Assembly (NCBI GenBank): GCA_024742815.1
Contig: JANSXX010000001.1
Coordinates: forward strand, 310,001-374,000
DNA from: HXMU1420-13 sp024742815
GTDB taxonomy: Bacteria > Bacteroidota > Rhodothermia > Balneolales > Balneolaceae
Direction of reading: 5' to 3'
Length of the DNA stretch: 64,000 nt
Part shown: positions 52,105-60,653 of the stretch, piece by piece
How the letters are laid out: each line of letters begins with the position of its first letter
Position numbering within the stretch: position 1 is the first letter of the stretch
Position numbers and translations under genes: made by a program
Notes under the pieces: generated by a model
The model's input: only the letters and a program-made list of their open reading frames with translations
What the model was told of the DNA's origin: nothing
The model's database searches: none

Positions 52105-53943
52105 ATGGATCAAAAATTTTCACTTACTGGGATGGGGTCGGTAAAAAAAGATCGACAGTTTTTTGTAGACCCTCTGGAAGAAATTGAGCAACCCGGCATT
52201 AAAATAATGAACCGGGTATCATTTTTTTTGCTACTTGTTTGTGTTGTTTTCCTGATTCCCTTCCACTTTAACGAGTCGGTTTCATTAACTTGGTTTTTCT
52301 TATCCGAAGCACTCGCCTTTGGCTTAATTCCGATTCTGGCTCGGCAAGGTTATGTGAATACAGCAAAAATGCTACACATCATTTATATCGATGTTGGCAT
52401 CATTGTACTAAGTTCGGTTTTTGGTAGCGAGGCACTCATTCAGGCGTTTTTTATCCCAACTATGGGGCTATCAATTCTTCTTTTCGATACGAAGAATATT
52501 AAACTGCGAAACTTGTCGATTTTTATATCCATTCTATCCTATATCGTTCTGGATTATGTGATTTTCGATCAGGTGGCTATATCTGAGGATGGATATAACA
52601 TCATCAGGTGGAGCGTGCTAACTGCGGCTTTTGTTACCACATGGCTAATTTTCAATACCTTTGCTGAATTCAAAGAAAGTGCAGAGAGTAAAACTTCAGA
52701 GTTGCTCCAAAAAGAAATCGAACTAAACAAGCAGCTTGGAATAAATCAACGCAAATTAGAGAAATACATCGCTGAGTTGGAAGAAGCTCGCAAGCAATTG
52801 GAGCATAATACCAAGGCAAAGTCGGCATTTCTTGCAACCATGAGTCATGAAATTCGCACTCCTATGAATGCCATTATGGGGATGACGCACATGCTGCAAA
52901 AAGACAAGCCAAGAGAGGATCAGCTAGAGCCATTAAATATTCTTGATTTCTCCGGGAAAACATTGATGACTCTTATCGATGATGTGCTTGATTTCTCCAA
53001 AATTGAAGCGGGAAGAATCGAATTTGAACGCACTGAGTTCGATCTAGAACAACTAATTGGTGCTATAATTGAATCGTTTAAAGCCGCAGCTGCTAATAAA
53101 GGCATTGATCTACAAAGTGATATAGATGAGGAAATTCATAATGTATTGATTGGTGATCCGGCGCGGTTAACTCAGATCATTAATAATTTGGTTAGTAATG
53201 CCATCAAATTTACGGAAGAAGGTAGTGTTCATTTAAGTGTGAATAAACGCATCGAAACCAACGAGAATATTGTAGTTGCCTTTATTGTAGCAGATACCGG
53301 TATAGGTATCCCAGCTGATAGAGTTGAAACAATATTTGATAGCTTCACTCAAGCTAGCGGTAGTACCAAACGCTTGTATGGTGGAACCGGACTTGGACTA
53401 ACAATCAGCAAAGAGCTAACCGAACTACAAGGCGGAGAGCTGCATCTTGAAACTGAAGAAGGAAAAGGAACAACATTCACGGTAACATTAACTTTCGAAA
53501 AAGGGAAAGTAGATGCGTTTGATAACACACAATCTGGGCAAGTAGTTGACTCTAATATTGATGCTATTCGAGGTTCATATGTGTTATTAGCCGAAGACAA
53601 TATCGTAAATCAAAAAGTGATGCAGCGTTTTCTCGAGCGTTGGGATATTAAGCTGAAGATCGTTGATAATGGAGAAGATGCCGTTGAGGCGGTAAAGAAC
53701 GAACAGTTTGATCTGATTTTAATGGATTTGCAAATGCCGGTAATGGACGGCTATGAAGCGACATCAAATATTCGCGAAATTGAAGACCCTGCAAAGAGTA
53801 CCATACCAATAATTGCACTTACGGCAGCTGCTTTAAAAGAAGTGAAAGAACAAGTATACGATTGTGGAATGGATGATTTTGTAACCAAGCCTTTCGACCC
53901 TGAGGACTTGCAACGTGCTATGGTGGCACTAATTAAACGCTAA
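52105..53943 (+). CDS. Hybrid sensor histidine kinase/response regulator
   Basis: A 612-residue inner-membrane kinase. About six membrane segments span residues 35-200 (for example VSFFLLLVCVVFLIPFHFNE and LHIIYIDVGIIVLSSVFGS). A coiled coil (residues about 205-240) precedes the HisKA motif SHEIRTPMNAIMG (phospho-acceptor His248). The HATPase has NNLVSNAIKFTEEG, DTGIGIP and GGTGLGLTISKEL. The C-terminal receiver has LILMDLQMPVMDGYEA (phospho-Asp541). There is no DNA-binding output. Its last 15 bases overlap the convergent GNAT gene. Confidence 0.94.
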   Translation: MDQKFSLTGMGSVKKDRQFFVDPLEEIEQPGIKIMNRVSFFLLLVCVVFLIPFHFNESVSLTWFFLSEALAFGLIPILARQGYVNTAKMLHIIYIDVGIIVLSSVFGSEALIQAFFIPTMGLSILLFDTKNIKLRNLSIFISILSYIVLDYVIFDQVAISEDGYNIIRWSVLTAAFVTTWLIFNTFAEFKESAESKTSELLQKEIELNKQLGINQRKLEKYIAELEEARKQLEHNTKAKSAFLATMSHEIRTPMNAIMGMTHMLQKDKPREDQLEPLNILDFSGKTLMTLIDDVLDFSKIEAGRIEFERTEFDLEQLIGAIIESFKAAAANKGIDLQSDIDEEIHNVLIGDPARLTQIINNLVSNAIKFTEEGSVHLSVNKRIETNENIVVAFIVADTGIGIPADRVETIFDSFTQASGSTKRLYGGTGLGLTISKELTELQGGELHLETEEGKGTTFTVTLTFEKGKVDAFDNTQSGQVVDSNIDAIRGSYVLLAEDNIVNQKVMQRFLERWDIKLKIVDNGEDAVEAVKNEQFDLILMDLQMPVMDGYEATSNIREIEDPAKSTIPIIALTAAALKEVKEQVYDCGMDDFVTKPFDPEDLQRAMVALIKR

Positions 53944-54354
53944 GTCTTGTTTCTTTAAATAAAACGTGGTGTAGCCGGGTGGCAAATCTTTTATTTCACC
54001 ACAAATTTGATACCCCATCTTTTGATAAAAAACCGGAGCCTGAAAACTTGCTGTACTCACATAATAAGCAAAGATATCTCGGGCATTAGCCTCCTTTTCT
54101 ATGGCTTGCATCAGGGTTTTACCTAATCCAGCTTGGCGATATTCAGGGTGCACCCACAATAAATCTATATACAACCACTGCCAAGCAATTTTTCCATAAA
54201 TACCGCCAATTAGTTCCTTTTGGTCGTTTTCGGCCTTTATATATATTTGATGATAAGTGGATAAGCCCGTCACCGACTGGTTAAAAGCTCGCAGGGCCGC
54301 CCGTAATTGATCAAGGTCTTCGGTTGTAGGTTGGTCGGTGGTGTGTATGGTCAT
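53929..54354 (-). CDS. GNAT-family N-acetyltransferase
   Basis: A 141-residue acetyltransferase. LIGGIYGKIAWQWLYIDLLW, VHPEYRQAGLGKTLMQAIE (acetyl-CoA loop R-x-x-G-x-G) and FYQKMGYQICGEI are typical. The substrate is unknown. It is convergent with the histidine kinase and divergent from the DGPF/sigma pair, 82 bases from the start used here for the latter. Confidence 0.88.
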   Translation of the reverse strand: MTIHTTDQPTTEDLDQLRAALRAFNQSVTGLSTYHQIYIKAENDQKELIGGIYGKIAWQWLYIDLLWVHPEYRQAGLGKTLMQAIEKEANARDIFAYYVSTASFQAPVFYQKMGYQICGEIKDLPPGYTTFYLKKQDLAFN

Positions 54355-54403
54355 ACTTTGGTTTTTAATTTGATGTCCCGTTTTTGTTCATTCACTTGTA
54401 ATA

Positions 54404-54421
54404 GCAGTGAACGTTAATTTA
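54404..54421 (+). repeat. 18-base element, copy a (also at 56045-56062)
   Basis: GCAGTGAACGTTAATTTA lies 16 bases before the DGPF gene ATG. GCAGTAAACGTTGATTTA (16 of 18 bases identical, same strand) lies just after the sigma gene, in the spacer before the FliFG-type gene. It could be a sigma-factor promoter element, because CGTT-type -10 boxes are known for ECF sigmas, or a junction repeat. Confidence 0.4.
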
Positions 54422-54436
54422 AAATTTGGTGAAAGC

Positions 54437-54778
54437 ATGAATAAATATATGCTCATATTATTTGAATCCTCAGAAAATTATGCCTCCATGACCCCTCAGG
54501 AGTATCAGAACGAAATAAATGAACATGCAAAATGGATAACCGAGTTAGGGGAACGTTATCATTCGGGGGAACCGCTGGAAAATGAATCATACTCGATACG
54601 TGGGAAAGATAAAATTGTAACCGATGGACCTTTTATTGAAGCGAAAGAATTGGTGAGTGGTTTTTATATACTACATGCAAATAGCTTAGAAGAAGCCACT
54701 GAACTTTCGAAAGGTTGCCCAATTCTGCGATTAGGTGGTTCTGTTGAGGTGCGACCTGTAATGCACTTTGAGATGTAA
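54437..54778 (+). CDS. YCII/DGPF-domain protein
   Basis: A 113-residue protein. MNKYMLILFESSENYASMTP, then ITELGERYHSGEPLE, IVTDGPFIEAKELVSGFYIL (the DGPF motif) and CPILRLGGSVEVRPV. The ATG at 54437 gives the normal domain start, so the ATG at 54407 is not used. DGPF proteins are the usual partners of ECF42 sigma factors, and here its stop overlaps the sigma start by one base (TAATG). Its biochemical role is unknown. Confidence 0.88.
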   Translation: MNKYMLILFESSENYASMTPQEYQNEINEHAKWITELGERYHSGEPLENESYSIRGKDKIVTDGPFIEAKELVSGFYILHANSLEEATELSKGCPILRLGGSVEVRPVMHFEM

Positions 54779-56043
54779 TGCAGCCAAAAAATGAAATAAT
54801 CGGCCGTCTTTTCAGGCAACAAGCGGGAAAGATGGCCTCTATTTTAATTGGAATGTTTGGATTCCAACATGCTGAACTTATAGAAGATGCCATCCAAGAT
54901 ACTTTTGTAGCTGCACTAAAAGTTTGGGGGATGAAGGGTGTTCCGGAGCATCCCGAAGCTTGGTTAATGAAAGTAGCCAAGCATAAAACTATAAATGAAC
55001 TGAGAAAAAAAGGAAGGCATAAAGAGCTAAATAAGGAATGGAAAATAACCAAAGAAGAGGATGTTCAATTAAACAATGAAAGTTTTACTGATAAAACTCT
55101 GGTGCACATAAAGGCGCTTTTTGGGTGTTGTAATCCATTACTTCCCCCGAAATCTCAAATAATGATTACGCTAAAGTATGTATGTGGCTTCGGCGATAAA
55201 GAGATTGCCCGCGCATTATTTATGGAGCAAGCTGCAGTTCGAAAGGCAATATATCGGGCAAAGAATGTTTTAAGAGAGCATCAGAATTTTTTACTTGAGT
55301 TATCTACGCAGGAGCTGAAACAACGATTGCCAATTGTTGAAAAAGTGCTGTATCTGATGTTTAATGAAGGATACTCAACCACCAAGTCTGATGCTGTGTT
55401 TGATGCCGACCTTAGCTTTGAAGCGCTCCAGCTAACAGATTGGATACTAGAAACAGAGTACCTTTTTGAAGCGAGCACACATGCTTTGTATGCGCTTATG
55501 TTATTTCAATTTTCTCGCTTTGAAGCAAGATGTGATAAAAACGGGATACCATTAAGTATTGAAGAACAGGATCGGGAAATGTGGAATAAACAGGTTATAA
55601 GGAAAGGATTATTTCACCAAAAGAAATCAAGAGAAACTGAAAAGCTGTCGAGGTATCACATCGAATCCGGAATTGCTTCTATTCATAGTACCGCATCCTC
55701 ATACAATGATACGAACTGGGATCAAATAATAACTTTATACCGACAGTTATTGACTTTCGATGACTCTGTATCAGTGAGAACTAATTTGGCTATCGCACTA
55801 TGCGAACAAGGGGAAATTGAAGAAAGCCTGAATCTGCTGCATTTGTTGGTTAAATATGAGCAAAAGAATAATTCGGTTATTTATGCATCTATTGGCAGAG
55901 TGTATTCAAAAAGTGGAGAGATTGAAAAAGCGATTTCAAGTTATAATCTAGCCAAGAAACACTGTTCAACAAGATATGAGAGAGCTTTTATTGATAAAAA
56001 ATTGCTTGAATTAACTTATAAATCTACAACTACCCTGAATTAA
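54778..56043 (+). CDS. ECF42-type RNA polymerase sigma factor with C-terminal extension
   Basis: A 421-residue sigma factor. Sigma region 2 (LIEDAIQDTFVAALKVWGMK, PEAWLMKVAKHKTINELRKK) and region 4 (MITLKYVCGFGDKEIARALF, EQAAVRKAIYRAKNVLREH) occupy residues 1-175. They are followed by the DUF6596-type segment (YLMFNEGYSTTKSD) and TPR-like helices to the end (residues about 330-415). This is the ECF42 layout, in which the extension and the adjacent DGPF protein replace an anti-sigma factor. No anti-sigma gene is present. Confidence 0.9.
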   Translation: MQPKNEIIGRLFRQQAGKMASILIGMFGFQHAELIEDAIQDTFVAALKVWGMKGVPEHPEAWLMKVAKHKTINELRKKGRHKELNKEWKITKEEDVQLNNESFTDKTLVHIKALFGCCNPLLPPKSQIMITLKYVCGFGDKEIARALFMEQAAVRKAIYRAKNVLREHQNFLLELSTQELKQRLPIVEKVLYLMFNEGYSTTKSDAVFDADLSFEALQLTDWILETEYLFEASTHALYALMLFQFSRFEARCDKNGIPLSIEEQDREMWNKQVIRKGLFHQKKSRETEKLSRYHIESGIASIHSTASSYNDTNWDQIITLYRQLLTFDDSVSVRTNLAIALCEQGEIEESLNLLHLLVKYEQKNNSVIYASIGRVYSKSGEIEKAISSYNLAKKHCSTRYERAFIDKKLLELTYKSTTTLN

Positions 56044-56292
56044 AGCAGTAAACGTTGATTTACTCAATGAGTAGAAAAAAATGTGGATAATTCAATAAAA
56101 GAAGGACGAAGAGTATATGAAATGATGGTTTAGTGCTCAGATATCGTAAAAAGAAGTAGATTTTTATAGGTATAATTAAGTAGTTTTTTGAATAATAATG
56201 TGGAAAACTCTAAAATTTTCTGCATACTTAGGCTCTTTTCGTAAAAAATAAATCAAAACTACAGGCATCAACTTACTCTACAGGGGTTTGAA
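56044..56292. other. Spacer upstream of the FliFG/Mot locus
   Basis: 249 bases without a gene. It holds copy b of the 18-base element (GCAGTAAACGTTGATTTA, 56045-56062) and AT-rich DNA with several A-tracts. The only plausible -7-like word near the gene is TACTTAGG (about 56225-56232). No confident promoter or terminator is visible. Confidence 0.4.
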
Positions 56293-58146
56293 ATGGTTGG
56301 GAAAAAACACAAATGGCTATTAATACTTACGGTTGCCTTTTTAAGCACTGGTATTATTGCCCAAACATTACCCGGACAGGTAGCAGCTACCGATGTTCAG
56401 GAGGAGGCTGCTAAGTACGAGCAGTATTACGAAGTAATTCTTAACAACGCTTTGTCGGATTATTACCGGCGTGGGACTTTTATAGTTGACGCCAAAGCAA
56501 CTCTCGAAAGAGTTTTGGTTCCACGAGGCTACGAAGTAATAGAAGGAGAAGAACCTGTTCGCATCGAGAATTTACCGGGACTTCCTTTTGTTCCCCCAAA
56601 TTTACAGCGATCAACCAATGGTACCACCGACAGCCTAAAGGCATCCGGTTTTGATGCGCGATTCAGACTGACCCGACTTAATATTAAAGTACTTGTTGAT
56701 ACTTCTTATAGTGATGAAGATGTCGAATTTGTAGAAGAAGCTACCTCTTTGATCGCTAATGCCGATCCTTTTCGGGGTGATATTGTAACCGTTGAAAAGA
56801 AAGTATTTCCAAGGAGTGCCCGAGCTATTCAGCAAGATGTTCGAGAACGAGCTACAAAAAATCAGGATGCTGAGAAAGAAGAACCTCAGGTTGAATTGCT
56901 GGAACCGGTAACCAATCAACAAGAAAATGCAGAACCCGAAAAGAATATGTTTTTGGGAATCGATTGGAATAATCCGCAACACCTTATCTATGTAATTGCA
57001 ATTTTGGGGGTGCTTTTCCTTATCGCAGTATTGTTCGCCCTGTTGCGAAAGCCATCAAAAAGAGATGAGGAATACAGAATGCCTCCAATGCAAGGGTATG
57101 ATGGAATGATACCGGCATCGGCAGCTGATACAAAAAAGGAAGAGCCAAAAGGTCCGGACGCTAAAACTTTGGCGCAACACGAAGAAGATAAGACCTACGT
57201 AACCAATTCTTGTATAAGTCATCCGGATAAAGTAGCCGACTTAGTAGGGCAATGGATTGCTAGTGATGATGAGCAAGGCATTATTCGTTCTGCAAGATCA
57301 TTAAGCAGCGTAGATGAGAAATTGATTAACGTGTTGGAACCCCATTTAAAGGTAGAACACTACGAATCGGTGAAATATGCCATTCAAAATTTAGAGCCTA
57401 TTCCTATTGATGAAAAAATTGAAGAAGTAAAGGCTTTGCGACGTAGCATGCAGCAGGTTAATACTAAAAACGGTACTGCTGATTCCGGCTCTAATCTGTT
57501 CGATTTTGTGTATCAATTAACAGACGTTCAATTATTACACTTAATTAAAGAAGAATCGGACGAATTGGTTGCTATTCTGTTAGCACAAATTGCAGGCGAG
57601 CGAGCTGGTGTAATTCTACAGAAAATGGAGGATCAGAAACGCATATCAATCCTTCTTAAAATGGGAAAGATCAATAATATCCCAATATCAGTGTATAAAA
57701 AAGTGGCGGCCCATTTCTCGAATAAAGCCTTATCGGTTTCGGACATGAAATACGTTGCTGCAGATGGTATCGACTCGATTCTTACCACTTTGGAAACCAT
57801 GCCGCTTTCGGAACAAGACGATTACGTGCGATCGATAGCCGAACAGGATCTGAATCTGGCAAAGCGTATCAAGAAGTTCTTTATTGGTTTTGATGATCTG
57901 CCGAAAGTTAAAGACGAGTTTGTTCAAAGTGCACTAGAGGATATCCAAACAGAAACACTAATTCTGGCACTTAAAACAGCACCAGCTGCAGTGCGAGAAA
58001 AAATTCTGAAAGTGCGACCGAAAAGAGAGCAACAGCTTATCCTTTCTGAAGTAGACAATCCTGCTGAGGTACCAAAAGCAAGTATTGAAGACGCACAGAA
58101 AACAGTATTGTATGCTGTTCGCCGAAAAATGAAGACTGAGGGCTAA
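56293..58146 (+). CDS. FliF-like/FliG fusion protein (flagellum-independent motor rotor candidate)
   Basis: A 617-residue protein. Residues 1-23 are a cleavable signal (LILTVAFLSTGIIAQ) instead of the first FliF membrane helix. Residues about 128-175 resemble the last ring-building motif of FliF (LNIKVLVDTSYSDEDVEF, then ADPFRGDIVTVEKKVF). Residues 231-251 are a membrane helix. Residues 300-617 are FliG-like: middle domain at 403-480 (LIKEESDELVAILLAQIAGE) and C-terminal torque domain at 485-617 (KRIKKFFIGFDDLPKVKDEF, AAVREKILKVRPKREQQLIL, SIEDAQKTVLYAVRRKM). It would link a periplasmic ring to a cytoplasmic stator-facing surface in one chain. It is first in a compact five-gene set with MotA and MotB. 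Confidence 0.85.
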   Translation: MVGKKHKWLLILTVAFLSTGIIAQTLPGQVAATDVQEEAAKYEQYYEVILNNALSDYYRRGTFIVDAKATLERVLVPRGYEVIEGEEPVRIENLPGLPFVPPNLQRSTNGTTDSLKASGFDARFRLTRLNIKVLVDTSYSDEDVEFVEEATSLIANADPFRGDIVTVEKKVFPRSARAIQQDVRERATKNQDAEKEEPQVELLEPVTNQQENAEPEKNMFLGIDWNNPQHLIYVIAILGVLFLIAVLFALLRKPSKRDEEYRMPPMQGYDGMIPASAADTKKEEPKGPDAKTLAQHEEDKTYVTNSCISHPDKVADLVGQWIASDDEQGIIRSARSLSSVDEKLINVLEPHLKVEHYESVKYAIQNLEPIPIDEKIEEVKALRRSMQQVNTKNGTADSGSNLFDFVYQLTDVQLLHLIKEESDELVAILLAQIAGERAGVILQKMEDQKRISILLKMGKINNIPISVYKKVAAHFSNKALSVSDMKYVAADGIDSILTTLETMPLSEQDDYVRSIAEQDLNLAKRIKKFFIGFDDLPKVKDEFVQSALEDIQTETLILALKTAPAAVREKILKVRPKREQQLILSEVDNPAEVPKASIEDAQKTVLYAVRRKMKTEG

Positions 58147-58148
58147 CT

Positions 58149-59234
58149 ATGAAAAGAATAGCACTGCTTGGTTTTCTGATACTTATAGTTGGTAGGGTAG
58201 AAAATTCTCAGGCACAAACTCATGAAGAAGGTGTGCCCTACCAGATGGAATTGATTACAAATCAGATGGTGGATCAGTTAAACGATATTCCTGCAAACAT
58301 ACGTAGGGTAGCTGTTTATAAGATGAACTATAACGCCATGCGTTTTACGATGCAGGAAGTAGAATTCATCCGAGGTGAAATAGAATCATCTCTTCGAACT
58401 TATGCTGGCCTAACCGTACTTTCACCTCCTGAACTGGAGCCCAATGATAAAATGAAAATCTTTGGCAGCGACAGTACTCTTCAGATCCTAAATATTCAAG
58501 GTAGGTCATTAGCTGATGTTTCTCCTGATTTTCTATCCGAAATTACTACAAAATATGGTGTAAATGGATTAATCGAAGTAGGACTACAACGCCGTAACCC
58601 TGACGGTTTGATCTTGTCGATACGAATGATGAACCCAAGCTCAAGAGAAATTGTTTGGTCAAAAAGTTTTATTGCCAATCCATTTGAAGTGATCGAGAAA
58701 GTTGACAAAGGTAATACCTTTATTCTATCCTTTGGGGCTGGTTCGATGCAAACAGATTCCAAATTCAGAGCAGACACTTCTTTTGCCAATCAGGATACTT
58801 CGATAAGTAATCCAGTGTTAAATTATGGTGCTAATTTCACTTATCGCCAGCCATTAAACAAAGAAAATAGTGCCTACTTAGGTTTTACAGGAGGTATAGA
58901 TATTTTGCGTTCTACTCGAGATGAGGATTTTAACCTGATGCTTCTTCAATTGGGTGTTACCTATTATCAGGCATTAACAACCGAAAAGAACGAGGATATT
59001 GATGATTATCGAATGATGGTATTTCTTAATACCAATGTTAAGTTTCCAATTAGCTCAACCAAAGGTGAATTGTTTACTGCAAAGCCGGGTATCATGTTTA
59101 ATATGAGTAAAAACCTTGGTTTATCATTTTACACAAGCTTGATTTTATCTGGCGAAGAATTGACGTTAAGCAATAACGATAGAATAACTTACAATAAGGT
59201 TGGATATGGTGTACATGCGGTTGTCAGATTCTAA
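58149..59234 (+). CDS. FlgO/CsgG-like outer-membrane protein with C-terminal barrel
   Basis: A 361-residue protein with signal peptide (MKRIALLGFLILIVGRVENSQAQ). Residues 30-190 read like a CsgG/FlgO/TolB-type domain: IRRVAVYKMNYNAMRFTMQE, IESSLRTYAGLTVLSPPELE, YGVNGLIEVGLQ and REIVWSKSF. Residues 200-361 have alternating barrel strands (NPVLNYGANFTYRQ, AYLGFTGGIDIL) ending VHAVVRF with terminal Phe. It starts 2 bases after the FliFG-type gene. A role as outer-membrane anchor of the motor is inferred. The domain call is from pattern, not from a search. Confidence 0.6.
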   Translation: MKRIALLGFLILIVGRVENSQAQTHEEGVPYQMELITNQMVDQLNDIPANIRRVAVYKMNYNAMRFTMQEVEFIRGEIESSLRTYAGLTVLSPPELEPNDKMKIFGSDSTLQILNIQGRSLADVSPDFLSEITTKYGVNGLIEVGLQRRNPDGLILSIRMMNPSSREIVWSKSFIANPFEVIEKVDKGNTFILSFGAGSMQTDSKFRADTSFANQDTSISNPVLNYGANFTYRQPLNKENSAYLGFTGGIDILRSTRDEDFNLMLLQLGVTYYQALTTEKNEDIDDYRMMVFLNTNVKFPISSTKGELFTAKPGIMFNMSKNLGLSFYTSLILSGEELTLSNNDRITYNKVGYGVHAVVRF

Positions 59235-59826
59235 AATTATACTATTACTCGCGTTGGTAGCATTTGCTGGCTATAGTTGTAAATCAACCGAAGCTGCACA
59301 AGAAACTACGCAACCAACTATGCAGTCCATGACAGATGTTGGAACCACTGAAAGTGCTAATCAAGCTGAAAAAGGAGAAGAACAGGGCAATCCGGTTATA
59401 GTAACTTACCGCAATGCAAGCTCAGCCATTCAGATAACTTTAGACCCGAACAAAGATGAGTTTTATCTGGATCTAAAAGGAATGACTCCCACCGAATCCG
59501 ACTCGATTGTAGTAGTGGATTCATCTATGGTTAAAAATCGTGCCCGCGATATTCAGTCTTTGTTGTCGAGTTATCGAAAAGCACAGGATTTATTTTATCT
59601 GGGGGAATACAGAGAAGCTTTAGATGAGGTTGAAAAGACGCTCAAAATTCAAGAAACAGCAGATGCATACGCTCTTAAAGGAACCATCTTTTTCATGATG
59701 GAAAACATCACAGCAGCGCGGGCAAATTGGAATAAAGCGGTTCAAATGGATCCAAATATTCCGGTGCCTAGCATACCTGAATTAGAAACTTTAATAAACG
59801 AACTACGAGAGGACGGTGGACAATGA
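59215..59826 (+). CDS. TPR lipoprotein in the motor locus
   Basis: A 203-residue lipoprotein. The ATG at 59215 gives MRLSDSKIILLLALVAFAGYSC (Cys at 22) and overlaps the upstream gene by 20 bases, so an earlier start at 59200 is not favoured. After a Thr/Glu-rich linker and a beta-strand segment (PVIVTYRNASSAIQITLDPN), the C-terminal 90 residues are TPR helices (AQDLFYLGEYREALDEVEKT, AYALKGTIFFMMENITAARA). It overlaps the motA start by 4 bases (ATGA). It might bridge the outer-membrane barrel to the periplasmic ring. Confidence 0.7.
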   Translation: MRLSDSKIILLLALVAFAGYSCKSTEAAQETTQPTMQSMTDVGTTESANQAEKGEEQGNPVIVTYRNASSAIQITLDPNKDEFYLDLKGMTPTESDSIVVVDSSMVKNRARDIQSLLSSYRKAQDLFYLGEYREALDEVEKTLKIQETADAYALKGTIFFMMENITAARANWNKAVQMDPNIPVPSIPELETLINELREDGGQ

Positions 59827-60641
59827 GGCTTTCGTTAACCAATATACTAGGGGTAATTTTCAGCATTGGCATATTAGTATTCGGAATAACCGAAATAACC
59901 AATGTAACAACGGTATTAAGCTCAATCCCGGCATTATCGCAATATACATTTTTGAATCTGCCTAGTTTATTTATTGTGATGGGTGGGATTTTAAATGCGG
60001 TTTTCATCACCTATCAACCAAAATATGTAGGGCAGGCTTTCGCAGGACTTTTTTACCTATTCAGCCAGGCAAAAACTTCGTCAAAAACATTGGAAAATGA
60101 TTTGGGTGAGATGCTGGTGTGGAATGATCAGATCAAAAACGACAGAGTAAATGCGCTCTCGAAATTGGAAGATGAACACATAGGAGAAGTTTCCGGATAT
60201 TTATTCTCACTTATGAGTACCAATTATTCTAATGATGATATCAAATCCTTTGGCTCTAATCACATTGAAGAACAGTATTTTCGCCAACTTGTAGTAGTTG
60301 ATGTGCTGCGTGCTATGGGAGCAGCAGCGCCTTCTTTTGGGATGTTTGGAACCTTATTTGGGTTGGTGGTAATGCTTGGACAACTCGAAAATCCATCGGG
60401 TATGGGGCCTGGACTTGCGGCCGCGTTAATCACGACTTTATACGGTATTTCGCTTGCACGATTTATTTTTTACCCGGTAGCTGAAAAAATTAAAAATGTA
60501 GCTCAGCTTAATCGGTTTCGTGAATATTTTATCCTCGAAGGTGTATTGTTGATTAATGAGAAAAAATCATCGTTTTACATTCAGGATAAGTTGAGCACTT
60601 ATTTGAGAAGAGATTTCAAGAATAAGCAAGTAGCAGACTAA
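59823..60641 (+). CDS. motA: MotA-like stator protein
   Basis: A 272-residue inner-membrane protein. Membrane segments lie at about 7-25, 44-64, 156-176 and 187-210. NLPSLFIVMGGILNAVFITY, AMGAAAPSFGMFGTLFGLVV (with the Pro160 equivalent of E. coli Pro173) and ALITTLYGISLARFIFYPVA (Pro208, like Pro222) are MotA signatures. The large cytoplasmic loop (65-150) contains charged residues RVNALSKLEDEHIGE, where MotA contacts FliG. This argues for a real FliG partner rather than a TolQ/ExbB role. The ATG overlaps the TPR gene by 4 bases. Confidence 0.88.
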   Translation: MRLSLTNILGVIFSIGILVFGITEITNVTTVLSSIPALSQYTFLNLPSLFIVMGGILNAVFITYQPKYVGQAFAGLFYLFSQAKTSSKTLENDLGEMLVWNDQIKNDRVNALSKLEDEHIGEVSGYLFSLMSTNYSNDDIKSFGSNHIEEQYFRQLVVVDVLRAMGAAAPSFGMFGTLFGLVVMLGQLENPSGMGPGLAAALITTLYGISLARFIFYPVAEKIKNVAQLNRFREYFILEGVLLINEKKSSFYIQDKLSTYLRRDFKNKQVAD

Positions 60642-60647
60642 GGGAGG
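60641..60647 (+). promoter_or_regulatory. Strong Shine-Dalgarno before motB
   Basis: AGGGAGG is centred about 10 bases before the GTG start of motB. Such a strong site is uncommon in this window. It supports the GTG as the true start and may balance MotB against MotA output. Confidence 0.6.
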
Positions 60648-60653
60648 CTTCCG

